Assembly (NCBI GenBank): GCA_964017185.1
Contig: OZ024870.1
Coordinates: 56,174,312-56,238,311, forward strand
Reading direction: 5' to 3'
DNA: 64,000 bases
From: Rugalucina vietnamica
Lineage: Eukaryota; Mollusca; Bivalvia; Lucinida; Lucinidae
Shown here: in pieces, positions 62,567 to 64,000 of the stretch
Layout of the letters: each line of letters starts with the position of its first letter
Position numbering within the stretch: the first letter of the stretch is position 1
Translations under genes and position numbers: made by a program
The notes under the pieces: generated by a model
Told to the model about the DNA's origin: nothing
The model's input: only the letters and a program-made list of their open reading frames with translations
The model's database searches: none

Positions 62567-63862
62567 ATGTCATTCAAACTAAGTGACTTTATTGCTGCGC
62601 CTTCTCAGGAGCTGTTAGATAAGGCCAAAAAGAGTGACCTCTTAGACATAGCTGATCATTATGGGTTGTCAAATATCAAGACTTCCATGTTAAAACATGA
62701 AATTAAGAACATTTTGATTCAGTTTTTTGTTGACAAGGAAATTTTTGATTCCTCGGCTACTTCTCAGATTCTAGTCACTCAGACTGACTTGCAGTTGAGG
62801 GAACTAGAAATCAAAAGACAAATTGAGATGGAAAAACTAAAATTTGAGTATGAAGAAAGAATAAGGTTGGAAACTTTAGAACGGGATGAAAGAATAAGGG
62901 CAGAAAAGGCCAAAAGGGAAGAAAGAATAAGATTGGAAACTTTAGAACGGGAAGAAAGAATGCATAAACAAAAGTTGGAAATGGAAAAACGATAGAAGGA
63001 AAAACAAAGAGAATTAGAACGAGAAAAAATTGAGTTAGAAAAAGAAAAATTAGAAAGAGAAGAAAGGCTTGAAAAAGAAAAATTAGAACGAGAAGAACGG
63101 CTCGAAATTGAAAAAGAAAAATTGAGATTTGAAAATGAAGAAAAAGAAAGAGAAAGGCTATTTCAGTTAAGAATCAAAGAAATTGAATTTAATGAAAAAT
63201 CAAAATCAAAATCTTTATCTTCAGACACAAGCAAAATATTTGATGTAACAAAACATATCCGACTCGTTCCTCCATTTCAAGAAAAAGAGGTTGATAAATA
63301 TTTTCTACATTTTGAGAAGGTAGCAGAAAACTTGAAATGGCCAAGAGAGCATTGGACCTTGCTTTTGCAAAGTGTTGTAATTGGTAAAGCTCGAGAAATT
63401 TACACTCAGCTTTCTCTTGAGCAAAGCTCAGATTATGATACAGTAAAGGAATTTATTCTTAAGGCTTATGAGCTGGTCCCTGAGGCATACAGGCAGAAAT
63501 TTAGAGACTGTAGAAAAGAACATGACCAGACTCATGTTGAGTTTGCTAGAACAAAAGAGCAACTATTTGATAGATGGTGTTCTTCAAAGAAAGTAGGTTC
63601 TAATCATGCAAAGCTAAGGCAGCTCATGCTTGTTGAAGAATTCAAACGGTGCATAAATTCTGATGTTAAGGCTTTCTTGAACGAAAGAGAAGTTGAAAAC
63701 TTGGAAACAGCAGCACGTTTAGCTGATGACTATGCTTTGACTCATAAGGCTTCATTTGTCAACAAGCCATATCCTAGGAACCATATAACCCTCAATCAAA
63801 GCAAATTACCCCTCAGTCAAAACCATATTCCCTCAGTCCAGTCCCAAAGCCAATCCCAGTAA
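62567..63862 (+). pseudogene. Gag of Ty3/gypsy-type element, interrupted
   Basis: One frame from ATG 62567 carries an N-terminal helix (LSDFIAAPSQELLDKAKKSD) and a long charged coiled coil of ERLEKEKLE-type repeats. A SCAN-like capsid domain follows, with RLVPPFQEKEVDKYFLHFEK and LQSVVIGKAREIYTQL. An in-frame TAG at 62993-62995 breaks it in the coiled coil, and the frame ends TAA at 63860-63862 in a Ser/Gln-rich linker. The SCAN domain is known to descend from Gmr1-like Gypsy capsids, so this element may belong near that group. The copy cannot make full Gag as shown unless the stop is suppressed or is an assembly error. Confidence 0.75.
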
Positions 63863-63938
63863 TTCAACTGACAATTCCAGTCCAAAACCCAAATTTTCTA
63901 GTGAAAACAAAGGACAAAATCCCTTATCCCAGCCAATT

Positions 63939-63980
63939 TGTAATTATTGTAAGAAAACTGGCCACATTATTTCTGAATGT
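63939..63980 (+). pseudogene. Gag zinc knuckle in a shifted frame
   Basis: CNYCKKTGHIISEC is a CCHC knuckle (C-x2-C-x4-H-x4-C), but in a different frame from the upstream Gag segment, so an indel or programmed shift lies within about 63780-63860. The frame stays open to the window edge. Confidence 0.75.
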
Positions 63981-64000
63981 TTGGCACTGAAACGAAAGAA

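Overview
This window is AT-rich, intron-rich, transposon-dense animal DNA. The best guess is a bivalve mollusc. The guess rests on GT-AG introns with long repeat-filled intervals, a Cys-less pentameric channel gene, a B-box/coiled-coil gene, and several high-copy hairpin-headed repeats with CCGTCCGTC tracts of the kind I associate with bivalve genomes. The phylum call is inference; no ribosomal or mitochondrial marker is present.

Two spliced genes were assembled by hand from splice sites and reading-frame continuity. Gene 1 (minus, coding 17359 down to 7450, 3' end not found) is a TRIM-like protein with no RING: a 430-residue acidic disordered region, one B-box zinc finger, coiled-coil exons, then short beta-rich exons. 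All seven coding exons join in phase. Gene 2 (plus, eight exons 36497 to 56369, both ends open) encodes a pentameric ligand-gated ion channel (pLGIC). It lacks both cysteines of the Cys-loop, keeps the loop proline, and joins M3 to M4 through a very short linker, as in prokaryotic channels. An acidic and helical segment precedes its ligand-binding domain.

Nearly everything else is mobile or tandem DNA. The main groups are: (a) family A, a ~240-bp foldback MITE with about 20 whole or partial copies; (b) Helentron/Helitron-like non-autonomous elements with a 5' hairpin head, tandem internal monomers, an inverted subterminal copy and a 3' hairpin; (c) single elements with visible target-site duplications: a 595-bp hAT-like element, a 1,370-bp piggyBac derivative at TTAA, a 2,935-bp MULE-like element with 9-bp TSD, a 257-bp CAGGGC element, a 375-bp TGA-TSD element and a 1,329-bp element; (d) a LINE reverse-transcriptase tail at 24.8-25.5 kb; (e) the 5' end of a Ty3/gypsy-type LTR element at the right edge (61.7-64 kb).

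Layout: 1-4 kb tandem-repeat element with a hAT-like insertion and two low-complexity blocks; 7.4-17.4 kb gene 1 with its introns full of MITEs; 17.7-24 kb repeats; 24.8-25.5 kb LINE tail; 28.8-31.7 kb MULE-like element with GATA arrays; 34.4-35.7 kb piggyBac derivative; 36.5-56.4 kb gene 2 with nested insertions and 128-160-bp tandem arrays; 56.4-61.1 kb a large Helentron-like element with another nested in it; 61.7-64 kb LTR element.

The observations most worth follow-up are the prokaryote-like channel, a dense array of heat-shock-element-like motifs upstream of a TATA box in the putative LTR, a strict 128-bp tandem array with an estrogen-response-element-type palindrome in each unit, and the repeated placement of family A termini 6-14 nt upstream of 3' splice sites in both genes.
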